Assembly (NCBI GenBank): GCA_963780795.1
Contig: CAWADH010000014.1
Coordinates: 1 to 64,000 of the forward strand
DNA from: DATJGR01 sp963780795
GTDB lineage: Bacteria > Pseudomonadota > Gammaproteobacteria > Pseudomonadales > Azotimanducaceae
Reading direction: 5' to 3'
DNA length: 64,000 nucleotides
Under the pieces are notes generated by a model. It saw nothing but the letters and a program-made list of their open reading frames with translations. It was not told the origin of the DNA and made no database searches. The position numbers were made by a program, and so were the translations under genes. Shown here piece after piece: positions 36,929-46,337 of this stretch (position 1 is its first letter; every line of letters starts with the position of its first letter).

Positions 36929-36954
36929 AAAAAGGCCGGCGAATGCCGGCCTTT
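36929..36954 (-). terminator. Rho-independent terminator after the TonB-dependent receptor
   Basis: A perfect 10-bp stem AAAGGCCGGC (36954-36945) with loop ATTC and GCCGGCCTTT (36940-36931) is followed on the minus strand by further T residues (five Ts in all). It stands 35 bp after the receptor stop and before the TPR-oxygenase start at 36873, so it should limit read-through from the highly expressed receptor gene. Confidence 0.9.
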
Positions 36955-36988
36955 CCCAAAACGAAACGACAGCCGTTTCCAGCGATCG

Positions 36989-39911
36989 TCACATGTGGAA
37001 CGTCGCCGCGAGGAACCAGTACTGGCCCAGCGCGTCGTAACCGCCGGGATAGACGTTGCCGTTGTTGCGGGCCGTGATGCCGTTGTCCGTAATCGGCGGA
37101 GCCGTGTCGAGCAGGTTGTTCACACCAGCGCGTACGGTCGCGTAGTCGGTCACGTTCCAGATCGCAGCGAGGTCGAAGTAGCTGACCGAATCGATGTTCA
37201 CCGGATCGGCCCCGTTCTTGACGAACTTGACGCCGTCGCTGTAGCGCCACGACAGGTTCAGGAGCACGTTCCACGGCGTCGTCCAGGTCGTGGAGAAGCG
37301 GTTGCGATACTTCGGCAGTGGCGTTTCGCACGATTCGCCGTAACGACCCTCGCAGCTCTCCACCGCGGTGCCAGGCAACTCCTGTTGCTTCCACGAACTC
37401 ACATAGGCGAGTTGGTTGCTGATGCCGAGGCTGCCCCAACGATTGCCGAGATCCCACGTGGAGTGGATTTCGGTATCGATGCCTTTCACCTGGAAGAAGC
37501 CGCTGTTGATGTAGAGCGCGTCGACACCGTTCGTCGGCCCTGCGTTGCCGAGCCAGAGCGAGTCGTTCGCGGCAGCGTTGCGGTGAACACCCGCGCAGGC
37601 AGCGTCGTTGCCTTCGATGCACGCCGTCAACGTGGTTTCGCCGTTCACCGAGGTAATCGCCTTTTCGACCTTGATGTCGTAGTAGTCGACGGTCAGCGTG
37701 ACGTTCTCCAGGAAGTTCGGATTCAGGATGAAGCCGTACGAATAGGTATCGGACGACTCGGGATCGAGGTTGAGGTTGCCGCCGATGATCGTGTTGTACT
37801 GATCCGCCGGAGAGTTGCCCGGACCACCCTGGTCCCAGACCGCCTGAGTGACCCCGGTGCGCGCGCACTGGGCGAAGGTGTAACCGTTCTCGCTGAGAGC
37901 GTCGGCCGCGGCGTTCTTGTGGCACGGGATCGTTCCCCATCGCGAACAGGTTGCCGGTGACCGGGCCGAACAGTTCGACGATGTTCGGCGCGCGCACCGC
38001 GCGCTGGTAGCTGGCGCGAAGCTTCAACTGATTGTCGATCGCCCAGGATCCCGCGTACTTGTACGTGTCGGTTTCGACGTCGGTGGTGTAGTCGGAATAG
38101 CGATAGCCGAGGTCCAACGTCAGGTCCTGGACGAACCGCATGCCTTGAATGATCGGAATGCTGGCTTCGGCGAAGCCTTCCTTCACCGTATAGCCGCCGC
38201 TGACCGGCACGAGTGCGGCGGCGAGACCGCCGATTTCGCCCCTCTGCGAAGCGTCGTCGGGGTTGTAGTCGAGATTCTCCTGACGCCGCTCCGCGCCGAT
38301 AACGATGTCGATACCCGCTTCGGCCCAGGGCGACTTCACGCCGTATTCGCCGAGGTCGCCCTGCACGTAACCGGTGACCACGGTCTGGTCGGTGGAGCTG
38401 GTCTCGTAGTACGACGCGCCGATGTACTTCGTCGCAGCCGGGGTGACACCGCCGGTCTGGAAGATGTTCCAGGGCACGCACGACGGGTCGCTGCCGTCGA
38501 CCACCGACTGGCACACGATGCCGAGCGTCGGGTCGTTCACGACGTCGAGCGCATTGGCGATGTTTGCGGTGTTCGTATAGTTCTTGTTGCGGATGTTGTT
38601 GTCGACCTCGGCGTACTGATACGACACGTCGTAACGCCACGCGGAGCTGATGTTGCCCTTGAACCCGAACACGCCGCGGTAGTTGTCGTGCTTGATGTCG
38701 GCGGTACGCGGACCACCTTCTACGTTGCGGCGGCCGATGTAGGGCGAGAAGACGTCGCCGGGTCCCGTACATCCCATCGCGGTCACCTCCTGCGGGGTGA
38801 GCAGCGGGTTGTCGCAGTGGATGTCGACTGCGAAGTCGAAGAACAGGCCGGCCGGCGCGAACTGCGCGTCCGTCTGGTCGTTCATGAACATCAGCTGGGT
38901 ATACGCGGTGACCTGATCCGATATGTCGTAGTGAGCAAATGCGCCGAGGGTGTAGCGCTTGTCGGGACGCTGGAAGTAGCTGGGGGTCGCGAAGTTGTAC
39001 AGATTCGCTGCGTCGGCCGGCACGAACTGGTCGTCGACCATGTTGAAGTAGAAACCGGTCGGACCGCTTAGATAGAACGTACCGGTGGCGTTGGTGGCCG
39101 AGCCGCCGCACGCCGTCCGGCCGCCGCTGAGTGCGCAAGCGCTGTAATCGCGCTCGGATTGCGTTACGCCCTTGATGTTGATGTAGGTTGCGTACGCGGT
39201 GATGTTGCCGCGGCCCTCCGCGAGGTTTCCGCCGATGATGAGCGACATGTTCTCGATGTCGCCGTCGGTGATGTCGCCGTTCGGAGGTTGCAGGCCGGCG
39301 TCACGCATCGTGTTCGACGTGACGTTGCCGTTGTTGTCGTGGCGATAGCTGCTGCGCTGGACGTCGAAGTTGATGCCTTCGAAGTCGTCCTTCATGGTGA
39401 AGTTGACGACCCCGGCGACGGCGTCCGAACCGTACGTGGCCGACGCACCGCCGGTGAGTACTTCGACGCGGTCGACCAGCGCGACCGGGATGGTGTTCAG
39501 GTCGGGGCCGGTTTGCACGGAGGCGCCGCCGTTGAAGTTGGTCGGCAGTCGCTTGCCGTCGATCAGCACCAGCGTGCGGATGTCGCCGAGGTTGCGCAGT
39601 TGCAGGGTGGCCGTACCGTCGGCCTCGATCGACTGGCCGGAGTCCTGGTCCATGTACACCTGCGGCAGCGACCGCACGGTGTCTTCGGCGCGCGGCGAGC
39701 CGGTGAACTGGAACTGCTCAGCGTCCAATTGCACGACCGGACTGGACGACACTTCGTTCGCGCGTTGAATGCGCGAACCGGTCACGACGATTTCTTCGAC
39801 GCCGGCCCCTTGATCGGTGCTGGCCGCCTGCTCGGCAGCCATCGCCGATTGGGCGGCGGCAAAGACGATCGCGGCATGCACCGCGGCCGTTAAAGGTCTC
39901 TTCTGAAACAT
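36989..39911 (-). CDS. TonB-dependent receptor (one frameshift)
   Basis: This outer-membrane receptor of about 974 residues has a signal peptide (LTAAVHAAIVFAAAQSAMAA), a TonB-box-like VEEIVVTGSRIQR, a plug (AEDTVRSLPQVYMDQDSGQ, IRTLVLIDGKRLPTNFNGG, DRVEVLTGGASATYGSDAVA) and a 22-strand-type barrel ending GQYWFLAATFHM. A slip near 37925, in a run of four C, splits the barrel after NLFAMGNDPVP; the rest continues through NLLDTAPPITDNG. ATG 39911 is used. It takes up a ligand larger than porins allow, with energy from TonB. All genes on either side are sulfotransferases or 2OG oxygenases, so ligand and modification are probably linked. Confidence 0.92.
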
Positions 39912-40001
39912 GATGGTCCCCTGAGTTGTTTTGGTGTCCGCGCGTGAACGGCGGAAGCCTACGCATGTATGACGAGCCAACCCGGCAATCCCTCAACAAT
40001 T

Positions 40002-40029
40002 CGTTGCAAAATGTTTCCGAATTGCAACG
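40002..40029. promoter_or_regulatory. Palindrome CGTTGCAA-N12-TTGCAACG, candidate operator
   Basis: An 8-bp perfect inverted repeat (40002-40009 and 40022-40029) lies in the 230-bp gap between the divergent receptor and hydroxylase-sulfotransferase genes, 91 bp from the receptor start and 113 bp from the other. The TTGCAA half-sites could serve as -35 elements in both directions. A dimeric regulator bound here would control both sides of the locus together. Confidence 0.45.
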
Positions 40030-40141
40030 CTTGCCGTTATTCCCGTTACGATGGTGTCGGCGTCGCTTTCCCTCTCAGGATCCTCGGACCTAGACTGCCG
40101 CTCACGTTTGCACTTTTCGGCCCCCCTGTGAGTTTGCCGCG

Positions 40142-42205
40142 ATGAAAATGCAAGTGCCGTTCATGCAGCTGCCGCTCGCGTTCGACGCCGCGGCGCTGCG
40201 CGCGGAGGTCGACGCGATCGCGCCATCGGCGTGGCGACCGCATCCGCAGGGCTATGCCGGTAATGACGCGCTGACCCTGATCACGACCGACGGCGACCCG
40301 GCCAGCGACGCGGCGTACGGCGCGATGCGACCCACCGAATACCTGCTGCGAAGCCCCTATCTGATGCGGGTTCTGTCGAGCATCGGCGGAACCTGGGGGC
40401 GTACCCGTCTCATGCGGCTCTCGGGCCACGCCGAGGTGATGCCGCACGTCGACGTGAATTACTACTGGCGCGAGCGGATCCGCGTGCATGTGCCGATCGT
40501 TACCCAGCCGACGGTGCGATTCGTCTGCGGCGGCGAGCAGGTCAACATGGCCGAGGGCGAGTGCTGGATCTTCGATACGTGGCGCATGCATCACGTGGTG
40601 AACGACCACGTGCTGCCGCGCATCCACCTGGTGGCCGATACCGTTGGTGGCACGGCCTTCTGGGAGCACGTGCGCAACGCGCGACCGAACGGCCGCGAAC
40701 TGCCGGGGTGGTCGCCGCGGCCGATCGGCCCCGGCGGCGCGCCGCCGCGACTCGACTTCGAATCGCAGAACCTGCCGGCCGTGATGACGCCGTGGGAGAT
40801 CCGTTCGCACATCGCGTTCATGCAGTCGGAGGCGGTGGCGCACCCGAAAATGCAGGGCGTCATCGACGTGCTGGCGACGTTCGTCCGGGAATGGCATGCG
40901 CTGTGGTCGTGCTACGGCGAGGATCGAAACGGCTGGCCGCGCTTTCGCGCGCTGCTCGACGCGGTACGCCCCGACATCGTTGCGCGCGGCGGCAACGAGA
41001 TCGCCCTGCGCAACGGCGTGCGGGTGATCGAAGCGCTCGATGCGTGGATTTTCCTCGCGGCGCTTGCCGACCGGCGCGACTCCGCCGACCCGGAGGTCCG
41101 CAGAAATCCGGTTGCACAGCCGCAGAAGGCGCCGTCCGTCGTGCAGGAGACGGGAGATCCGGTGTTCGATCGGCCGATCTTCGTGGTCAGCCCACCGCGC
41201 TCGGGCTCGACGTTCCTGTTCGAGACGCTGGCAAACGGCCCGGCGATCTACACGATCGGCGACGAGAGCCATCAGTTGATCGAAGCGGTGCCGGGACTTG
41301 CCCCGGAATCGCGCGGGTTCGCGTCCAACCGGCTGCTGTCGCAGGACGCGACGCCGCAGATCGTGGCCGAGTTGCGCGCGCGCTTTTTCGCCGCGCTGCG
41401 CGACCGCGATCAGTCTCCGCCGCCGCCGAATGCGCGCGTCCGCATGCTGGAGAAAACCCCGAAGAACGCGCTGCGCGTGCCGTTCCTCGCAGCGGTGTTC
41501 CCGGAGGCGCGCTTCCTTTATCTGCATCGCGATCCGCGGCAGGTGCTGTCGAGCATGATGGAAGCCTGGATGTCCGCACGCTTCCGGACCTATCCGAACC
41601 TGCCGGGTTGGACCGGCCTGCCGTGGTCGCTGCTGCTGGTGCCGCGCTGGCAGGACCTCATCGGCCAACCGCTCCATCGCGTCGTGGCGGAGCAATGGCG
41701 CATCACCACGAAGCTGCTGCTCGACGATCTCGAGCAGCTACCGAAGGAACGCTGGGCCGTCGTTCGATACGACGCGCTTTCGGCCGACCCGGAAGCGGAG
41801 ATCCGCCGGATCTGCGAAGCGATGTCGCTCGGCTGGGATCGGCCGCTCGGCCGCGACCTGCCGTTGTCCCGCTACACGGTTTCGGCGCCGCATCCGCAGA
41901 AGTGGCAGCGTCATGCCGCCGAAATCGAAGCGGTGCTGCCGTCCATCCAGGATCAGATCAGCCGCGCAGAGCGCGTCGCGCCACGCGTTACGCGCGTTAA
42001 GGTGCGTTCCCCTTACAGCGGCACCGCCGCGCATCGGGCGATGTTGCGGACGTGCACTTCGCGCATCTCGGTGAGGTCGTCGCGCAGTGCGGCGTCGGCG
42101 ATGCGCGGCATCGTTTCGTCGATCATCTTCACGACGGCCGACTGGCCGCGGTCGAGCAACTTCAGTTGCGCGGCGAGTCCTTCGCGCGCCATCAGCTTCT
42201 CGTAG
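40142..42205 (+). CDS. Aspartyl/asparaginyl hydroxylase-sulfotransferase fusion
   Basis: One frame joins two enzymes. Residues 1-190 are Asp/Asn beta-hydroxylase-like, with AEVMPHVDVNYYWRERIRVH (H102, D104), CWIFDTWRMHHVVND (H150/H151) and LPRIHLVADTVGG. Residues about 340-620 are a sulfotransferase with FVVSPPRSGSTFLFETLANG and LYLHRDPRQVLSSMMEAW. A middle region of about 150 residues is unassigned. The domain match ends near residue 620; the last 65 or so residues are low-complexity and antisense to the gene at 42013, so a slip near 42000 may hide the true stop. The fusion implies hydroxylation and sulfation of one substrate. Confidence 0.85.
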   Translation: MKMQVPFMQLPLAFDAAALRAEVDAIAPSAWRPHPQGYAGNDALTLITTDGDPASDAAYGAMRPTEYLLRSPYLMRVLSSIGGTWGRTRLMRLSGHAEVMPHVDVNYYWRERIRVHVPIVTQPTVRFVCGGEQVNMAEGECWIFDTWRMHHVVNDHVLPRIHLVADTVGGTAFWEHVRNARPNGRELPGWSPRPIGPGGAPPRLDFESQNLPAVMTPWEIRSHIAFMQSEAVAHPKMQGVIDVLATFVREWHALWSCYGEDRNGWPRFRALLDAVRPDIVARGGNEIALRNGVRVIEALDAWIFLAALADRRDSADPEVRRNPVAQPQKAPSVVQETGDPVFDRPIFVVSPPRSGSTFLFETLANGPAIYTIGDESHQLIEAVPGLAPESRGFASNRLLSQDATPQIVAELRARFFAALRDRDQSPPPPNARVRMLEKTPKNALRVPFLAAVFPEARFLYLHRDPRQVLSSMMEAWMSARFRTYPNLPGWTGLPWSLLLVPRWQDLIGQPLHRVVAEQWRITTKLLLDDLEQLPKERWAVVRYDALSADPEAEIRRICEAMSLGWDRPLGRDLPLSRYTVSAPHPQKWQRHAAEIEAVLPSIQDQISRAERVAPRVTRVKVRSPYSGTAAHRAMLRTCTSRISVRSSRSAASAMRGIVSSIIFTTADWPRSSNFSCAASPSRAISFS

Positions 42206-42498
42206 AACACGCCGGTGACGTCGGTGGGCGATCCACCGAGCCGCTGCACGTGCGAGCGCAACATCACGCAGTAACGCCCTTCGTCGCGCGCCACGTCGAG
42301 CAGCAGTTGTTTCAGCGCGGCGTCGTTGCAGGACTTCGACATGTCGATGAGACCCTGCGCGCCGGCGCGTTCGCCTTCCAGCAGGCCGTTCAGAAATGCA
42401 ACCACCTCGGCGGTTTGCAGCGGGTTGGTTTCGAACTCGTGTGCGTAGCACACCGGTGACGCGTACGGCCGTACTTCGTCGTGATCGTGCGTTGTCAT
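42013..42498 (-). CDS. DUF6306 ferritin-like protein
   Basis: This 161-residue, mostly helical protein has the DUF6306 N-terminus DEVRPYASPVCYAHEFE and a four-helix pattern with spaced Glu/His (LLEGERAGAQGLIDMSK, DVARDEGRYCVMLRSHVQRL, EMREVHVRNIARCAA), reminiscent of ferritin-like di-iron proteins. Function is unknown. Its 3' 190 bp lie antisense to the C-terminal extension of the fusion gene, which supports a shorter end for that gene. Confidence 0.82.
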   Translation of the reverse strand: MTTHDHDEVRPYASPVCYAHEFETNPLQTAEVVAFLNGLLEGERAGAQGLIDMSKSCNDAALKQLLLDVARDEGRYCVMLRSHVQRLGGSPTDVTGVFYEKLMAREGLAAQLKLLDRGQSAVVKMIDETMPRIADAALRDDLTEMREVHVRNIARCAAVPL

Positions 42499-42629
42499 GG
42501 GATGCTTCCTTGCCTATCGACTGAGGGTCGCATGGTAACGCCGCGCGCTCGCCGATGCCGCCCGCCTGTTCCGCGCGGCGCGAAGACGCTACGCTGCCGC
42601 GTCTTTCGTTTCTTCGAGTTGGGAAAGCG

Positions 42630-43475
42630 ATGCAGCGCGAGTATTGCGCCGAAGTGGCGCAAGCCGAAGACGAACCGATGGCGGGCACCGCCGACGTGGT
42701 CGACGTGTGGATCATGCTCGAGTACCTGCCGGCCTGGACCGCGAAAGCGACCAGCGACAACGCTTTGGCCGCGCCGACGAAAGCGTGGCTCAGGCAAATG
42801 TCGGACGACGTGACAACGCGTGGACTGAAGCCGCGTCTGCAGCTGATTCGTCGCCCGGAGATCGACCGGACCGGTGTAACCCTGATGCTCGGTACGCCGC
42901 GCGGGTTGCATCGCGTGGAAGTGCCCGACTACGACGCTTTGGGCGCATTGCGATTCGACGCGATCGAAAGGTTACCGGTCGAAACCGCGCCTCAGTATTT
43001 CGTCTGCACCAACGGCCAGCGCGACGTGTGCTGCGCCCGATTCGGCCTGCCGACTTACGCGGCGTTGCGCGAACGAGTGGCCGGCCGCGCCTGGCAGACC
43101 ACTCACGTCGGCGGGCACCGATTCGCGCCTAACGTTCTCACACTGCCGCAAGCGGCGCTGTACGGCCGGGTGCAGCCGGGCGACGTGGACGCATTCGTCG
43201 ACGCTGTGGAACGCAATCGGGTCGCCGCCAGGTGGTTGCGCGGCAATAGCAGACACTCGCCGGACGTGCAGGCGGCCGAAGCGGCGCTCGCCGCCCGCGG
43301 CATCGATACGTCGGTGGCACCGAACCGACAGGCGCTGAACGGCGGCGGGTTTCGCGTTTCGTTCGGAACGCACGCCGTTGCGGTGAAGCCGGGTGCGGTG
43401 AGGCAAGTGCTGACGAGCTGCGGCGACGAGCGTAAGGCGGTGACGCCGTGGGAAGTCAGCGAGCTCGACCGCTGA
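42630..43475 (+). CDS. Sucrase/ferredoxin-like (Suc-Fer) family protein
   Basis: The protein of about 281 residues belongs to the Suc-Fer-like family with a thioredoxin-like [2Fe-2S] fold: CAEVAQAEDEPMAGTADVVD at the N-terminus, FVCTNGQRDVCCARFGLP with clustered cysteines, and THVGGHRFAPNVLTLPQ with conserved His. ATG 42630 (after GGGAAA) is preferred; ATG 42555 would add 25 unrelated residues. These proteins are thought to bind a cluster and act in redox or iron roles. It is convergent with a hydrolase gene, overlapping it by 20 bp. Confidence 0.85.
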   Translation: MQREYCAEVAQAEDEPMAGTADVVDVWIMLEYLPAWTAKATSDNALAAPTKAWLRQMSDDVTTRGLKPRLQLIRRPEIDRTGVTLMLGTPRGLHRVEVPDYDALGALRFDAIERLPVETAPQYFVCTNGQRDVCCARFGLPTYAALRERVAGRAWQTTHVGGHRFAPNVLTLPQAALYGRVQPGDVDAFVDAVERNRVAARWLRGNSRHSPDVQAAEAALAARGIDTSVAPNRQALNGGGFRVSFGTHAVAVKPGAVRQVLTSCGDERKAVTPWEVSELDR

Positions 43476-44238
43476 CGAAGTCGACGAGCGCCTGATTGAA
43501 TCCGTGCGGATCTTCCATATTGACGCCGTGGCCCGCCGGCAGATCGACGATGGTGAGGTTCGGCATCCGTGTTCGAGCGAATTCCCGGTGCGGCGCGAAG
43601 CGGGTTTCCTCGTGTCCGCACACCAGCAATGCCGGCGCCGTGTTCTCGGCGACGCGCGCCCTGATGGTGGCGTTGGGGTTGGTGTGACGCAGCGTGTTTG
43701 CGATGCCGAGTGGGCTGAGCCGCGCAGCATCGACCATCAACGCATCGTAGAGATCTTTTGGAAGACGCTTCGCATGACGCGGATGTATCGGCATCCGCTC
43801 GATGGCGTCGATGCCGGCCGCTTCGACCTTCGCCGCGGCGTCGGCGGCGCCGTTCTTCCACGCCGTCGTCTGTTCCGCATCGGCAAACGCCGACGTCGAG
43901 TTCGTGAATGCGTGGCCGAACACGCGATCGGGATGCGTCAGCGCGTAGCGGATCGTCAGCCCCGCGCCCAGCGAATAGCCGCACAACCACCAGCGTTCGA
44001 CGCCGAGCGCGCGGCGGATGTCGTCGAACGCGGCGACGTAAGCGTCCGGATGATACGAGGCGGGATCGGACGGCGCGCTCGACCGACCATGGCCCAGCAG
44101 CTCGACCACCACCGGCCGACACACTTCCGACAGCGCCTGCAGATTCGGCAGCCACTGCGCGCGCGACATCAGAAAGCCGTGTACGAGCAACAGATGCGGT
44201 CCGCCGTTGCCGTGTGTTTCGACGTGCAGTTGCTGCAT
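43456..44238 (-). CDS. Alpha/beta hydrolase
   Basis: This 260-residue alpha/beta hydrolase shows the oxyanion segment LLLVHGFLMSRAQW, the GHGRSS loop, the nucleophile elbow LCGYSLGAGLTIRYA (Ser about residue 95), an Asp in EDPHGF or IVDLPAGHGVNM and a His in the latter. It looks like the MenH/BioH/esterase group. The substrate cannot be told. It is monocistronic, divergent from the aminotransferase gene. Confidence 0.88.
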   Translation of the reverse strand: MQQLHVETHGNGGPHLLLVHGFLMSRAQWLPNLQALSEVCRPVVVELLGHGRSSAPSDPASYHPDAYVAAFDDIRRALGVERWWLCGYSLGAGLTIRYALTHPDRVFGHAFTNSTSAFADAEQTTAWKNGAADAAAKVEAAGIDAIERMPIHPRHAKRLPKDLYDALMVDAARLSPLGIANTLRHTNPNATIRARVAENTAPALLVCGHEETRFAPHREFARTRMPNLTIVDLPAGHGVNMEDPHGFNQALVDFVSGRAR

Positions 44239-44308
44239 TGTTCGAGGCGCCGCTCGCTTCTTGACGGGATCGCCATCCTAGAGCAGTGTGCCGAATCCGC
44301 AAATTACG

Positions 44309-45736
44309 ATGAACACGCGCATGGCCAAGGCTCCGCGCACGACATTGTCTGCCCCGGACATCCGTCGTCAGCCGGTTTCGGTAACGCGGCAGATGGCGGC
44401 ATCGCTGCCGAACCTGCGCGCGATCGCCGAGTCTCACGGGTTGAAGATCCATCACCTCGGCGCCGGCTATCCGCATCCGGAGGCGACCGACCCGCGCGCG
44501 TTCCTCGCGCACAAGGCCGCCTACTACGAACATCTTCGCGTGCGGGAAGGGCTGAACGATCCGGATGCACTGCCCGAGTATCTGCGCGAATCGTATGCGT
44601 ACACCGACACGCTCGGGCCGCGCAAACCGCGCGAGGCGTTCGCGCAGGTTTATGGCGCCGACTGGAATCTCGACATCGATCCGGCGCGCCTCATTCCAAC
44701 CGTTGGGGCGACCGGCGGCATCAGCCTGGTGTGCTCGTTGTTCGAGCGTCCGGGCAAACCCGTCGCGTACATCACCGACGCACCGACCTACGCCGGCTTT
44801 CTGGCCCGCGCGATGTTGAACCGGCATGCGGCGGTGTTCAGCGTGGAGATGGACCGCGAAGGTCCGATCGTTGCGCGCGTTCGCGAACAGATCCGCGCCG
44901 CGCGCGCCGCCGGCTATTTCGTGCCGTTCTACTACTCGATTCCCGACGGCCACAATCCGGCCGGCTTCTCGTTCAGCGACGCGCGCCGGCGCGCGCTGCT
45001 CGAAGTGGCGGAAGAAGAGGGCATTTTGATTCTCGAAGACGCGCCATACCTCTATATCAACTACGCGGCTGCTGAGGCGCGTCCGAAACCGTTCGTCACG
45101 CACGCACCCGACCGCACGATCCATCTGTTCACCGGATCGAAGATCGGATTCCCGGGGCCGCGCGTCGGTTTCATCATTTCCGATGCGATGCTCGAGATCG
45201 AAGGCGGCAAGCAGGTGCCGATCACCGACCTGCTGCTCACCGAGGCGAGCGCGGATCTGTTGTTTCAGAATCCCGAAGCGCTGCACGGCTTCGGCGCGCT
45301 GCTGCACGACGACGCAATGCAACTGCGCGATTCACTGTGGGGCGTCGCCAACGAGAAGCTCGCGATCTATCGCGAGAACCGCCGCATCGTGCTCGAAGGC
45401 TTGCAGAACGAGCTCGGCGCTTACCCGGAATCGTTCCGCTGGACGCATCCGGAAGCGGGGTTCTTCACGGTGTTCACGTTCCTGAATCCGAATGTGACCA
45501 CCGACGATGCGTTCATCTCGCGGCTCGTGTCGGAATACGGCGTCGTCGCGATTCCGATGTACGACTTCTATCCGGTCGACGCGCGCCGCCGCAATCCGCG
45601 CGCGGGGCTCGATCAGCTGCGGCTGTCGTTCTGCTTCAGCGAAAGCGTCGGCGCGCAACGCCGCACCGATCTGCGCGAGGCGGTCGCGGCATTCGCACAC
45701 GCGGCGCGGGTGGAATCCGGCGTGGCGAAGCCTTAG
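44309..45736 (+). CDS. PLP-dependent aminotransferase, class I/II
   Basis: This fold-type I aminotransferase of about 475 residues resembles the MocR/2-aminoadipate group: IHHLGAGYPHPEATDPR, VGATGGISLVCSLFERPG, FYYSIPDGHNPAGFSFSD, LILEDAPYLYINY and the PLP lysine in HLFTGSKIGFPGPRVGFI. The C-terminal Arg for the carboxylate is near LRLSFCFSE. The start could be ATG 44309, ATG 44321 or GTG 44288; none has a strong ribosome site. It moves an amino group between an amino acid and 2-oxoglutarate; the amino acid is unknown. Confidence 0.88.
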   Translation: MNTRMAKAPRTTLSAPDIRRQPVSVTRQMAASLPNLRAIAESHGLKIHHLGAGYPHPEATDPRAFLAHKAAYYEHLRVREGLNDPDALPEYLRESYAYTDTLGPRKPREAFAQVYGADWNLDIDPARLIPTVGATGGISLVCSLFERPGKPVAYITDAPTYAGFLARAMLNRHAAVFSVEMDREGPIVARVREQIRAARAAGYFVPFYYSIPDGHNPAGFSFSDARRRALLEVAEEEGILILEDAPYLYINYAAAEARPKPFVTHAPDRTIHLFTGSKIGFPGPRVGFIISDAMLEIEGGKQVPITDLLLTEASADLLFQNPEALHGFGALLHDDAMQLRDSLWGVANEKLAIYRENRRIVLEGLQNELGAYPESFRWTHPEAGFFTVFTFLNPNVTTDDAFISRLVSEYGVVAIPMYDFYPVDARRRNPRAGLDQLRLSFCFSESVGAQRRTDLREAVAAFAHAARVESGVAKP

Positions 45737-45752
45737 CCGCGATGAAGCGCGC

Positions 45753-46337
45753 GTGAAGCGCATCTGTGTGTTTGCCGGTTCCAGTCCCGGCGCCAGCGAT
45801 GCTTACCGGAAAGCCGCCGTCGATCTCGGCGAAGCATTGGCCGAACGCGACATCGAGCTGGTCTATGGCGGCGGCTGCGTGGGGCTGATGGGCGCGCTGG
45901 CCGACGCGGCGCTGGCGCGCGGCGGCCGCGTCATCGGCGTCATTCCGCACACGCTGATGGTGCGCGAAGTCGGGCATCGCGGGCTCACCGAGCTTCGCGT
46001 GGTCGACTCGATGCACGAACGCAAAGCGACGATGGCGGAGTTGTCCGACGGCTTCATCGCGTTGCCCGGCGGCTTCGGCACGCTCGAGGAAACATTCGAG
46101 ATTCTGACGTGGGCGCAGCTCGGTCTGCACGGACATCCGTGTGGGCTGCTCAACATCGGTGGTTACTTCGACGCGTTGCTCGCGTTTCTCGACCACTCGG
46201 TGCGCGAGGCGTTCGTGCGCGATGTGCACCGGGCGATGCTGCTGGTGGACGATTCTCCGCGCCGGTTGCTCGACCGATTCGCGGCGTATCGCGCACCATC
46301 GGTCGAGAAGTGGCTGCAGCGCAGCGCGCAGACATGA
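45753..46337 (+). CDS. LOG family protein (TIGR00730)
   Basis: This 194-residue Rossmann-fold protein has the LOG nucleotide-binding motifs VFAGSSPGASDAYRKAA, ELVYGGGCVGLMGALADAA, MHERKATMAELSDGFIALP and PGGFGTLEETFEILTW (PGGxGTxxE). Homologues release cytokinin bases from riboside monophosphates or act as pyrimidine/purine nucleotide 5'-monophosphate nucleosidases. The start is a GTG 16 bp after the aminotransferase stop, and its stop overlaps the asparaginase start: a three-gene operon. Confidence 0.93.
   Translation: MKRICVFAGSSPGASDAYRKAAVDLGEALAERDIELVYGGGCVGLMGALADAALARGGRVIGVIPHTLMVREVGHRGLTELRVVDSMHERKATMAELSDGFIALPGGFGTLEETFEILTWAQLGLHGHPCGLLNIGGYFDALLAFLDHSVREAFVRDVHRAMLLVDDSPRRLLDRFAAYRAPSVEKWLQRSAQT

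Noticed and set aside
40046..41695. 549-codon minus-strand frame opposite the fusion enzyme
   Set aside because: Low-complexity Arg/His-rich antisense frame; the plus strand carries clear enzyme motifs.
43103..45322. 739-codon minus-strand frame
   Set aside because: Crosses the Suc-Fer, hydrolase and aminotransferase genes in a shadow frame and has no domain.
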